Below are positions 36,386-44,426 of a DNA stretch of 56,085 nucleotides, piece after piece. The notes beneath the pieces are model-generated. The model was not told where the DNA came from, ran no database searches, and saw only the letters and a program-made list of their open reading frames with translations. This DNA is from Candidatus Roseilinea sp. NK_OTU-006 (GTDB lineage: Bacteria; Chloroflexota; Anaerolineae; J036; Brachytrichaceae). The translations under genes and the position numbers were made by a program. Where the stretch lies: contig NZ_JAAFGM010000025.1 in assembly GCF_012931985.1 (NCBI RefSeq), positions 1 to 56,085 on the forward strand, in the 5' to 3' direction. The number at the start of each line of letters is the position of its first letter. Position 1 is the stretch's first letter.

Positions 36386-38056
36386 TCAGCCGGGCAGATA
36401 GTAGCTGATGGTGAGTCCGCTGTTGGGATAGGCGACTTCATTTACTAACTGATGACTGCGCACCTCGGCGAATGCGCGCACGATGCGCTGGCGCCACGCG
36501 TTCTTGTTGCGCATGTCGTCGGTTTGATACAGCGGCGACGATTCATCCACGCGGATGAGCGTGACCTGCGCGCCGGGATTCTCGTCCAGCCAGCGTTGCA
36601 CGCGGGCGATGTCGTTCGGTCCTTCCACCGGCGGCGCGTCGTATTGGATCGGATGCGGGGTGTTGGCGAATGCCGGCAACGGGCGCAGCCGCCACTCGAA
36701 CAGTGGCGGGCTGAGTTCCCCGAAGGTGCCGATGATGAGCACCGGTCGGTCAGCTTGCTGCCACCGCACGATCTGATGCGCAGCGGCGCGCAGGTCGTCT
36801 GCGAGACGGCCGGCCCACACGGGCTGCAAGCGCGGCAGCCAGGTCAGCCAACTCCAAGATGCGACTGCGCAGAGCGCGAGGATTGAAATTAAGGATGGGA
36901 GATTGGAGATTGGGGAGTGGGAGGCGTGGCCCACAATCCCTAATCTCCAATCTCTAATCGCTTTGACCAATTCTGCGAAGCCCAGCCCCGTCAACAACCA
37001 AAGCGATGGGAAGAGCGGCGTAATGTAGCGGTCGGCTTTGAGCGGATGTAGCGTGGCCAGCGCAAAACCCAGCGCGAAGAACACCGCCAGCAGCGTGATG
37101 CCGGGGTGGCGGATGCGCGCGACTGCCCAGGCAGCGCCGAGCACCGCTGCGCCGGCCAACAGCGGGCTGGGCATCAGCCAGTAGAGCGTCGTCCGCACAT
37201 AGAACAGCAAATTCTCGGAACTCCAGAAGGGATAGCCGCTGTCCTCGTTGGTGACGAAGAAGCGGAAGTCGCGCCATTTCACCTCGGTTGGCACGATGTC
37301 CGTCCCGCCGAAGAACCAGAATACGATGCCGGCCACCAACGGCGCATACAGTGCCAGAATTGAGAATTGAGAATTGAGAATTGAGAAAGGGCGAGCTTGC
37401 ACTCGCTCGTTGTTCTTCGCTCGGATTAGGCGGAGGCGTTCGCCGAGGTCCACGATGCCCACGGCTGCGATGGCAAAAGCGGCGTAGTTGAACTTGGTGA
37501 GGAAGGCGAAGTACAGCGCGCAGCCGGTGAGGAAGAACCAGCGCGTGCGCCGTGTGCGCAGCGCTTGTAGGAAACACCAAAATGCGACGAAGACGACGAA
37601 CGCCACCGGCGTCTCCTGCATCGCCCAACTGCTCACGAACAACCACCCCGGCGCGCTGAGCGCGATCAGCCCGCTTGCCAGCCCGGCCAATGCTGCTAGC
37701 TCGGGGTTGATCTGATAGGCGATCGCGCACGCCATCAACGCCGTCGCCACGAGCATGATGTAGGCGAACAGTCGAGCGCTCTCGTCGCTGCGCCCCAGGA
37801 TGCCCAGGAATGGCGCCTGAAGCAACGAGAAGCCCGGCGGCCACAACGTCTGGATGTGAAAGTCGCCCCACAGCGCGCGCAGGTCGAGCGCCAGGATGTC
37901 GCGCAGCATGTAGTAGCCCGGCAGGCTATGCGCGGCTTCGTCGAAGTTGAGCGGCGGCGCAGGCGCGATCAGCCTGAGGAAGATTTCGCGGCCGATGAGG
38001 ATGGAGAGCAGCGCGAGCGCGCCGGCGACGATCCGCGTGCGGGCTTTGGGCGACAC
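36386..38056 (-). CDS. GT39-type membrane glycosyltransferase
   Basis: A 556-residue GT-C protein with about ten membrane spans. The catalytic Asp-Glu after the first span is in NFDEAAHSLPGYY, the arrangement in ArnT/PMT-like enzymes that use polyprenyl-phosphate sugars. The start is GTG 38056, 7 nt after a TATACT -10 box; the longer frame to 38452 is antisense to the YfhO gene. Two heptamer-repeat insertions are read in frame: FSILNSQFSIL (37357-37384) and the SHSPISNLPSLIS region (36894-36958). Both sit in loops between hydrophobic segments. Unlike most of its neighbours it lacks the C-terminal beta-domain. It is followed by pyrF. Confidence 0.85.
   Translation of the reverse strand: MSPKARTRIVAGALALLSILIGREIFLRLIAPAPPLNFDEAAHSLPGYYMLRDILALDLRALWGDFHIQTLWPPGFSLLQAPFLGILGRSDESARLFAYIMLVATALMACAIAYQINPELAALAGLASGLIALSAPGWLFVSSWAMQETPVAFVVFVAFWCFLQALRTRRTRWFFLTGCALYFAFLTKFNYAAFAIAAVGIVDLGERLRLIRAKNNERVQARPFSILNSQFSILALYAPLVAGIVFWFFGGTDIVPTEVKWRDFRFFVTNEDSGYPFWSSENLLFYVRTTLYWLMPSPLLAGAAVLGAAWAVARIRHPGITLLAVFFALGFALATLHPLKADRYITPLFPSLWLLTGLGFAELVKAIRDWRLGIVGHASHSPISNLPSLISILALCAVASWSWLTWLPRLQPVWAGRLADDLRAAAHQIVRWQQADRPVLIIGTFGELSPPLFEWRLRPLPAFANTPHPIQYDAPPVEGPNDIARVQRWLDENPGAQVTLIRVDESSPLYQTDDMRNKNAWRQRIVRAFAEVRSHQLVNEVAYPNSGLTISYYLPG
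36894..36958. repeat. Inverted heptamer arrays forming a long hairpin inside a coding sequence
   Basis: Units GATGGGA, GATTGGA, GATTGGG and GAGTGGG (36894-36921) face inverted units CCCTAAT, CTCCAAT and CTCTAAT (36938-36958). AGATTGGAGATTGGGGA (36900-36916) pairs with TCCCTAATCTCCAATCT (36937-36953) at 16 of 17 positions, and GTGGG/CCCAC extends the stem inwards. The GT39 frame stays open through it. Confidence 0.9.
37357..37384. repeat. Heptamer tandem array (GAATTGA x4) inside a coding sequence
   Basis: Four perfect copies of GAATTGA. The GT39 frame reads through them as a loop containing SILNSQFSIL. Confidence 0.95.
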
Positions 38057-38063
38057 GCCGATC

Positions 38064-38071
38064 AGTATACT
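38064..38071. promoter_or_regulatory. AGTATACT palindrome serving as divergent -10 boxes
   Basis: The 8-bp palindrome gives TATACT on the minus strand (38064-38069, 7 nt before the GTG at 38056) and TATACT on the plus strand (38066-38071, 18 nt before the ATG at 38090). The two -10 elements overlap almost completely. Confidence 0.6.
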
Positions 38072-38089
38072 CAGCCCGGTCGCGCTTTC

Positions 38090-40468
38090 ATGATCATCAC
38101 CGCGCATCGCGTGCGCCGCCGGCTGGAGGCGGCCGCGCCGCTCGTCGTCCTTGCGCTGCTCTGGGCGTTGTTCTTCTGGCGCATCCTCACGCCCGCGCCA
38201 GCGGATCGGTTGACTTTTCAGCAAGGCGATTTCACCTTGCAGTTCCTTGCCTACCGGCAACTGGCCTATCGGCAATTTGCTGCCGGGCGTTTCCCGGTGA
38301 TCGAGGAATGCCTCTACAGCGGCTATCCCTTTCAAGCCGACCCACAGTCGCAGGTGCTGTATCCGCCGGTGTTGGCCGCCATGCTTATCGGCCGCGCGCT
38401 GGGCTGGACGGAGTACCCGCTGCGCGCGCTGGAATGGGAAGTGATGCTGCATGTGCTCCTGGCGGCAGTCGGCATGTATGGCTTCCTGCGCATCGCCGGC
38501 AACCCGTCGGGTAAACCGAGGCTACATCGCCTCGCCGCGCTCGTCGGCGCGGTCGCCTATGGCTTCGGCGGCTTTATGACCGGCTACGCCATGTTGCAGA
38601 CGGCCATCCTGCAAACCGCCGCCTGGCTACCGATGATTCTGCTGGCGCTCCGATGGCTGGCGACTCGGCAGCGTTGGCTGCCGGCCGCGGCGCTGTTGGC
38701 GGTGTTGGTCTTCATGGCCTTCACGGCCGGACATCCACAAACGCTGCTCTTCATTGCTTACACCGGCGCCGCCGCGTTCGTCTTCTGGCTGTGGCAGGCG
38801 CGGCGCAGCGAAAGATGCCAAACATTGCTGACGCAGGGCTTGGCGCGAGGCGGGATCGCCGCGCTGTTCGCCGTGGGGCTAAGCGCGGCGCAGCTCATCC
38901 CCACGCTATCGTTCATGCTAGCTTCGACGCGCGCCTCGCTGACCTTCGAGCAGGCCGGGCGTGGCTTCGCGCTGCATGACATCGCGCTACTCGCGCTCAC
39001 CGGCGTGACCAACGTATGGCAGCCGATCTACGTGGGCATCGCGGCGTTAGCCCTGGCCGGAATCGCCATCACCGTAGCCGCTCGTGCCCCCGGCAAGCGG
39101 TCGGACGTTTGGCTGTGGGTTGCCGTCGGCCTCGGCGCGCTCGTCCTTGGCTTCGGCATGAATGCGTTCGGCTTCGACGTGGCGTATCTGCTCGCGCCCG
39201 GCTATCGCCAGTTCCAGGCGCAGGAGCGCCACGCTGTGATCGTTGCGTTCGCGCTGAGCGCCTTGGCCGCCTATGGAGCGGATGCGCTGCTGCGCCCGCT
39301 GCGCCCGCGCGCCCGATTGGGGCTGTGGCGAGCAACGCGCGGGTTGGGGCTGTGGGGGGCGATCGCGTTCAGTGGGCTGATCGCGCTGCTCATCGCGCAA
39401 CGCTTGGCCGGCGAGCCTACGCAGGCGACGCTGTCTACTGTGGCCGACAAATTCGCCCTGATCGTGCTCGGCCTGCTAGGAACGGCAGCGCTCTTCGCGT
39501 GGCGCGCGCGTTTAGGCGCGATGCCGCGCCGGCTGTGGGGTGCCGTATTGCTCGGCCTCGTCATCTTCGACGTGTTTAGCGCCAACCGTTACACCGCCAC
39601 CCAGCCCATGGCCGACCCTTTCCCACCCCATCCACTGATCGCGCCGATCAAGCCGACCCAGCGACCGAACGGCTACTCGCGCGTGTATAACCATTTCGGC
39701 TTGCCGCTCAACGGCGCGTGCATCGCCGGCCTGAACGAAGTCGGCGGCGGCTCGCCTATCGTCCTGCGCGCCTATAAGGCGTTCCTGGATAACGCGCCCG
39801 AGGAAGTGATGGTGAAGCTGCTCAACGCGCGACACGCCGTGACGTGGCGCGGCGCGATGGAGACGCCGGAGGGCGTGATGATCCCGTGGTTTTTGCTGGC
39901 GCGCGACACATTCGAGGGCAAGGAAGCCAGCACCTATCGGCTGGATTGGGAGCCGCAGACGTTCAACGGCGCGTGGATTCCCCGCCGCATCACCGGCGCG
40001 CCATCCGAAGCGGCGATGTACGCGCGCATGCGCGCGCCCGACTTCGATCCATTCGGCGAGGCCGTTATCGTCCACATGCCCGAAGACCGAGTCCCGCGTG
40101 GCGCAAACGGCAGCGCTGCCGTCGAAGGCAAGTCCCCCGGCTACATCAAGGTTGCCGTGAACGCCGACGCGCCGACGTTGCTGGTCGTCAGCCAGGCTTA
40201 CCACTGGAACTGGGTCGCGTTGATCAACGGGCGAGAGGCGCCGACGATTGCGGTCAACGGCGCATTGCTCGGCGCGCCGATCCCCGCCGGCGCATTCAGC
40301 GTGGAGTTCAGCTATCGTCCGCTCGATCTCTACATCGGCACGGCGATCAGCGCGACGACAGCGGTAGTCATGGCGCTGAGCCTGGCAATTCACCGGTTGT
40401 CAGGTCGGCAGACTGGTGGGGCGACGCGCCTTTCTGGGGGACGAGATGGGGTAAACGGTGAGCGATAA
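38090..40468 (+). CDS. YfhO-family membrane protein (GT-C fold)
   Basis: A 792-residue protein with about twelve spans. YfhO-like signatures are FQQGDFTLQFLAYR, a YSGYPFQADPQSQVLYPP loop, GGFMTGYAMLQTAILQTAAW, and a C-terminal extracellular beta region with AYHWNWVALINGRE and FSYRPLDLY before a final span. Studied YfhO proteins glycosylate lipoteichoic acid or lipid-linked surface polymers. ATG 38090 is used; the open frame upstream is antisense to the neighbouring GT39 gene. Its end overlaps the next gene by 11 bp, implying translational coupling. Confidence 0.88.
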   Translation: MIITAHRVRRRLEAAAPLVVLALLWALFFWRILTPAPADRLTFQQGDFTLQFLAYRQLAYRQFAAGRFPVIEECLYSGYPFQADPQSQVLYPPVLAAMLIGRALGWTEYPLRALEWEVMLHVLLAAVGMYGFLRIAGNPSGKPRLHRLAALVGAVAYGFGGFMTGYAMLQTAILQTAAWLPMILLALRWLATRQRWLPAAALLAVLVFMAFTAGHPQTLLFIAYTGAAAFVFWLWQARRSERCQTLLTQGLARGGIAALFAVGLSAAQLIPTLSFMLASTRASLTFEQAGRGFALHDIALLALTGVTNVWQPIYVGIAALALAGIAITVAARAPGKRSDVWLWVAVGLGALVLGFGMNAFGFDVAYLLAPGYRQFQAQERHAVIVAFALSALAAYGADALLRPLRPRARLGLWRATRGLGLWGAIAFSGLIALLIAQRLAGEPTQATLSTVADKFALIVLGLLGTAALFAWRARLGAMPRRLWGAVLLGLVIFDVFSANRYTATQPMADPFPPHPLIAPIKPTQRPNGYSRVYNHFGLPLNGACIAGLNEVGGGSPIVLRAYKAFLDNAPEEVMVKLLNARHAVTWRGAMETPEGVMIPWFLLARDTFEGKEASTYRLDWEPQTFNGAWIPRRITGAPSEAAMYARMRAPDFDPFGEAVIVHMPEDRVPRGANGSAAVEGKSPGYIKVAVNADAPTLLVVSQAYHWNWVALINGREAPTIAVNGALLGAPIPAGAFSVEFSYRPLDLYIGTAISATTAVVMALSLAIHRLSGRQTGGATRLSGGRDGVNGER

Positions 40469-42413
40469 GGTGAGGCAGAACGCGCAGAGCGTTGCGGCAG
40501 CGGCGTTGATCGCCGCGCCCACGCTCATCTACGTCGCTGCGTTGCTGTTCGATCCGGCGCGGACGCTGGTGCTGTGGGAACGCGCGACGCCGCCGGCCCT
40601 GCCGCTGCTGCTGCTGGCGGCCGGCCTGGTGATCCACGCAGCGGTCTCGCTGATGATCCTGGCGCACCTGCCGGCGCGACTTTCCCGCCGCCAAACGGCC
40701 GGGGTGCTGACCTACGTCGTCTTGGCCGGCCTTGCGCTGCAGACCGCGGCGACGCACATCGTCGAGCCATTTCCGCTGCGCGGCCTTGCCTTTCGGCAGT
40801 ACAGCGACTTCACCGGCGGCTATTTCACGGTGGGCGCGCGCGTGGACGACCTGGGCGCGTGGTTGGGGCGCTTCGCGCAGGAAATGGAGAGCTACAACGT
40901 TCACGCCGAGCGGCATCCCCCCGGCCTGCCGATGATCTTCTGGGTCGGCGTGCAGGTGATGCGCGGCTTTCCCGCGCTGGCCGAGGCATTGGCACCGACG
41001 CTGCGGCCGCTCGCCTGCTTCGACCTCCGCGCGTCTGCGCTCGATGACGCGCAGATCGCCGCCGGCTTGTTCGGCATCGTCGTCGAAACGGCGCTGGCCT
41101 GGTTGGCGCCGGTCTTGCTTTTCTTCTACGTCCGCCGCGTCGCCGATGACCGCGCCGCGGCGACGGCGGCGCTGCTGTATCCGATGGTGCCCGGCGCGCT
41201 GATGTGGGCTTCGCAGTGGAATCGCGGCTTCGGCGTCTTCATCCTGGCCGGCCTGATGCTGGTGGAGCGGCTTGTGGCGTCGCCGACGCGCGCCCGATCC
41301 ATGGCTTATGCCGTCGGCCTCGGCCTCGTCCTATCGGCTGCGGTGATGATGAGCTTCGGCAACGTGCCGATCATCATGGCCTGCGGACTGTATGCGCTCG
41401 TCCGCATCTGGCAGATAGACCGATTTCGCGCGCTCCCGGCGCGCGCGTTGCAGGGCATCACCGTGCTGGCCGGCTTCGCCATGCCCTGGGCTGCGCTGAT
41501 CCTGCCGACGGGGTTCGATTTGCCCGCCACCTACCGGACGGCGATGCGGATTCACCTTGCACTGGAGCGCGACTATTGGCCCTTTGTCGTTTGGCATCCG
41601 TGGGACCTCTTCACCTTCGCCGGCCTGCCGCTGGCAGCGATCGCGCTGTTGATGACGTGGCGCCGCGCGCCTGCGCTCACCTTTGCCTGGGTTGCGACGA
41701 TCGCCGCCCAGTCGCTGCTGCACGTCGCGCGTGGGGAGACCGGTCGCGTGTGGATGTATTTCGCCCCGATCATCGTCGCGTTGGCCGGTGTGTGGATCGC
41801 GCAACGGTCGGCAGCAAATGCGCCGAGCGGCGCGCGGCCGGTTTCTTGGCTTCACGTTGTCGTGACGGCTCTGATGGTCATTCAAGCGACCACGCACATC
41901 GCCTTGTTGCGCGTGATCGGTTACGGCGCCGACCCGATCACCGTGCCGAATGCGACGCTGCCGGCCGACCTGATCCCTACGGAGATTCGCTTCGAGCCGA
42001 ACGGCGAGGCGCGGCTGCTCGGCTACACCATGCCGTCCAAACTGACGCCGGGCCAGTCGGCCACGCTCGACTTGTATTGGAAGCTGGATAGCGACTCGCC
42101 GCTGCCCATCGCCCGCAAAGTCTTCGTACACGTCGCCGATACGCCCAAGGATGAATATCGCATCGTCAATCAGGATGGCCGCCCGGCGAATTGGACGTTG
42201 CCGACGACATGTTGGCTGCCCGGCCAGGTGATCCACGATCCGCACCATTTCACCGTCGCTCCCGACGCGCGGCCGGGCGAGTATGTTGTGCTGATCGGGC
42301 TATATGACGAGTTCACCGGTGAGCGCGCCTTTGTACACACGGCGCAGATTGCCGTAGCGAATGCCGTCGCGCTGCCGACGAAGCTCAAGATCGTCTCATC
42401 GCATCTCGAGTGA
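40458..42413 (+). CDS. GT-C membrane glycosyltransferase with C-terminal beta-domain
   Basis: A 651-residue protein. About ten spans are followed from residue 500 by a soluble beta-sandwich-like domain: RLLGYTMPSKLTPGQSATLD, LYWKLDSDSP, QDGRPANWTLPTTCWLPGQV and GEYVVLIGLYDEFTGER. The first loop carries GYFTVGARVDDL and the ERHPPGLPMIFW motif typical of GT-C enzymes. The C-terminal domain recurs in most neighbouring proteins. It overlaps the YfhO gene by 11 bp and converges on the frameshifted GT39 gene, with an 18-bp overlap of the two ends. The donor is presumably a lipid-linked sugar and the acceptor is unknown. Confidence 0.82.
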   Translation: MSDKVRQNAQSVAAAALIAAPTLIYVAALLFDPARTLVLWERATPPALPLLLLAAGLVIHAAVSLMILAHLPARLSRRQTAGVLTYVVLAGLALQTAATHIVEPFPLRGLAFRQYSDFTGGYFTVGARVDDLGAWLGRFAQEMESYNVHAERHPPGLPMIFWVGVQVMRGFPALAEALAPTLRPLACFDLRASALDDAQIAAGLFGIVVETALAWLAPVLLFFYVRRVADDRAAATAALLYPMVPGALMWASQWNRGFGVFILAGLMLVERLVASPTRARSMAYAVGLGLVLSAAVMMSFGNVPIIMACGLYALVRIWQIDRFRALPARALQGITVLAGFAMPWAALILPTGFDLPATYRTAMRIHLALERDYWPFVVWHPWDLFTFAGLPLAAIALLMTWRRAPALTFAWVATIAAQSLLHVARGETGRVWMYFAPIIVALAGVWIAQRSAANAPSGARPVSWLHVVVTALMVIQATTHIALLRVIGYGADPITVPNATLPADLIPTEIRFEPNGEARLLGYTMPSKLTPGQSATLDLYWKLDSDSPLPIARKVFVHVADTPKDEYRIVNQDGRPANWTLPTTCWLPGQVIHDPHHFTVAPDARPGEYVVLIGLYDEFTGERAFVHTAQIAVANAVALPTKLKIVSSHLE

Positions 42414-44403
42414 AGTGATGACCACCGCATCCCGGCCGTCCGCGGTGCGCAGCCGCGGCATGCCGTCCTGGGTGGGGTCGTAGATGCCGATGCGCACATC
42501 GTAGCGGCCGGGCGGCGCATCCTCGTTCAGCCGCACGCCGTAAACGTGAACGCCGCGACCGTCGCTCAGGATCAGATGCGGCGCGTCTAGCGCTAATGGC
42601 TCGTCGCGTTGGCCGATGAGCGCCTGTGGATCGTCGCTCCGGCTGATGTGGATAAACAACTTCTGTGCGCCGCCGTGTCGCGCCTGAGCGCCGTTCCACC
42701 GCAGGAACACCTCGACGAGCCGCCCGCGCGCGTCCACACGCGCATGGGCGGCGTCGAGCGTTGGACCGCCGGTGAATGCCACGCCGAAGGGATACAGCGC
42801 GCGCGTCGAGCCGGCCGTAAATCTTTACGATCCAGCGGCCGCTGTAGGTTTCCTCGACCTGCACGAACTCGCTCGCCAGTGCCGACGCCGCAATGCCCCG
42901 TCCGTCCCAGAAACTGTCCACGATCTGCAACACCACGCGCTCGACGCCGCTCGCCTTAAGCTCGGCCGCTACCTGCCGCGCCCCTTCTGCATCGCCGGCG
43001 CGATACGGCAGCGTGATGAACGCCGGGCCATCCGGCAGGTAGCGGTGATGGTAGTACGTGAAGACCGGATCGGGGAAGTTGAGCGCGATGCGGACGCGCT
43101 CCTTTGGCAATGCCTCTGCGTAGCGGTTGACGACGCGAATGAAGCCATGCCACACGCGGGGATGCCCGTCCACCACTTCGGAGCGTTGATAGCTGCGCAG
43201 GCCGGCCAACGTCACGGCCGCCAAGGCGATGCCCAGGCCGGCAGACACAATGCGGCCAACGGCTGCCGGCATCACCGAGGGCGCGAATTGCAGTCGCGGG
43301 CGGTGGGCAAGGGCGATGGCGAGCAAGAGCTGGAACGGCGCCAACGCGGCAATCGAGTAACGCTCCGAGAAGATCGGGCGATTGAGCGAGGCTGCCCATG
43401 CGATGGTCAGCGGCACGAACAGGTAGAGCCCCAGCAGCGCTGCCTGCCCACGCATGCGGGGCGCGCCGAACCCCAGCTTGATGAACGCCACCACGATGAG
43501 CGCCGCGCCGAACGCGGCCAGCGTGAGCCGATGGTCGGCGACGTTTGGTCCGGCAATGAAGGCGCTGAACCAAGCCATCAGCGCTTCGCCGGGTGAGAGG
43601 TTGATGCCCACTGCGCCGCGGTAGTTCACCAGCACATCGCGCGCGACGATCAGCCAGGGCAAGCTGAGCGCGGAGAGCATCACCTGCGCCGCCAGCCAGC
43701 GCACCAGCGGCGCCGGCAGCACCGGTTTGTCTGCGACAACCACCGGTCGCAGCGCGGCCACGGCAAGCCGGCCGATTCGAGGAAGCAGCGCGCTACCGAA
43801 GGCGAATAGGTTCTGCGCGATGAAGACGAAGCCGGCGTAGTAGTGCATCTGCAAAGCCAACCCACTGACGATGACATAGGCCAGGACGATGCGCCACCCT
43901 GCGCGGCGCAGCAACATCCACATGAGCAGTGTGCTCGCCAGGGTGAGCGCAAGCAGCATCGAGTACATGCGCATCTCCCGGCTATAGAACACGGCAAACG
44001 GCCCGAGCGCCATCAGCGCCGCCGAGACCAGCGCCACGCCGCGCGCGAAGCCCAGTTCGCGCGCAAATCGCCAGGCCAGCGCAATCGCCAAAACGCCGAG
44101 CCAGACGGCGGGGAAGCGCAGCGCGAACTCGCTGCTCCCGGTCAGCGCCACCCAGGCCTTCTGTAAGAAGTAACTGCCCACCGGATGTGGCTCGCGCATG
44201 GCCAGCGTGTCGCTGACGATCTGGCTGTATGACCCTTGAATAAACACGTAGCTGAAGCCCTCGTCGCCGGCCAACTCCGCGAAATCCAGGTGATAGACGC
44301 GCGCAGCGAAGCCGAGCAACACGACGAGTGCCAGGCCGAAGCCGGCGGCGAGGGCGCGGCGTGATCTGCCGGTTGTGCGACCCGAGTGGAGCGAGGCAAT
44401 CAT
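42396..44403 (-). pseudogene. GT39-type glycosyltransferase, frameshifted before its C-terminal domain
   Basis: The first frame (from 44403) encodes a GT39 core with AGDEGFSYVFIQGSY after span 1 and about eleven spans, ending at WIVKIYGRL. It then turns to arginine-rich nonsense and stops at 42385. The true C-terminal beta-domain continues in another frame from about 42800 to 42396 (PFGVAFTGGPTLDAAHARVD, LVEVFLRWNG, DVRIGIYDPTQDG). Restoring one CG to the GCGCGCGCG tract at 42797-42805 joins the two as RLDARALYPFGVAF. So the gene has either lost a dinucleotide by slippage, carries a sequencing error or is read by frameshifting. Confidence 0.82.
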
Positions 44404-44426
44404 GCGGTGGAGATTTGCGATCGGCG

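Noticed and set aside
38057-38452. N-terminal extension of the GT39 gene to 38452
   Set aside because: It is antisense to the start of the YfhO gene, with charged shadow composition; GTG 38056 has a -10 box 7 nt upstream.
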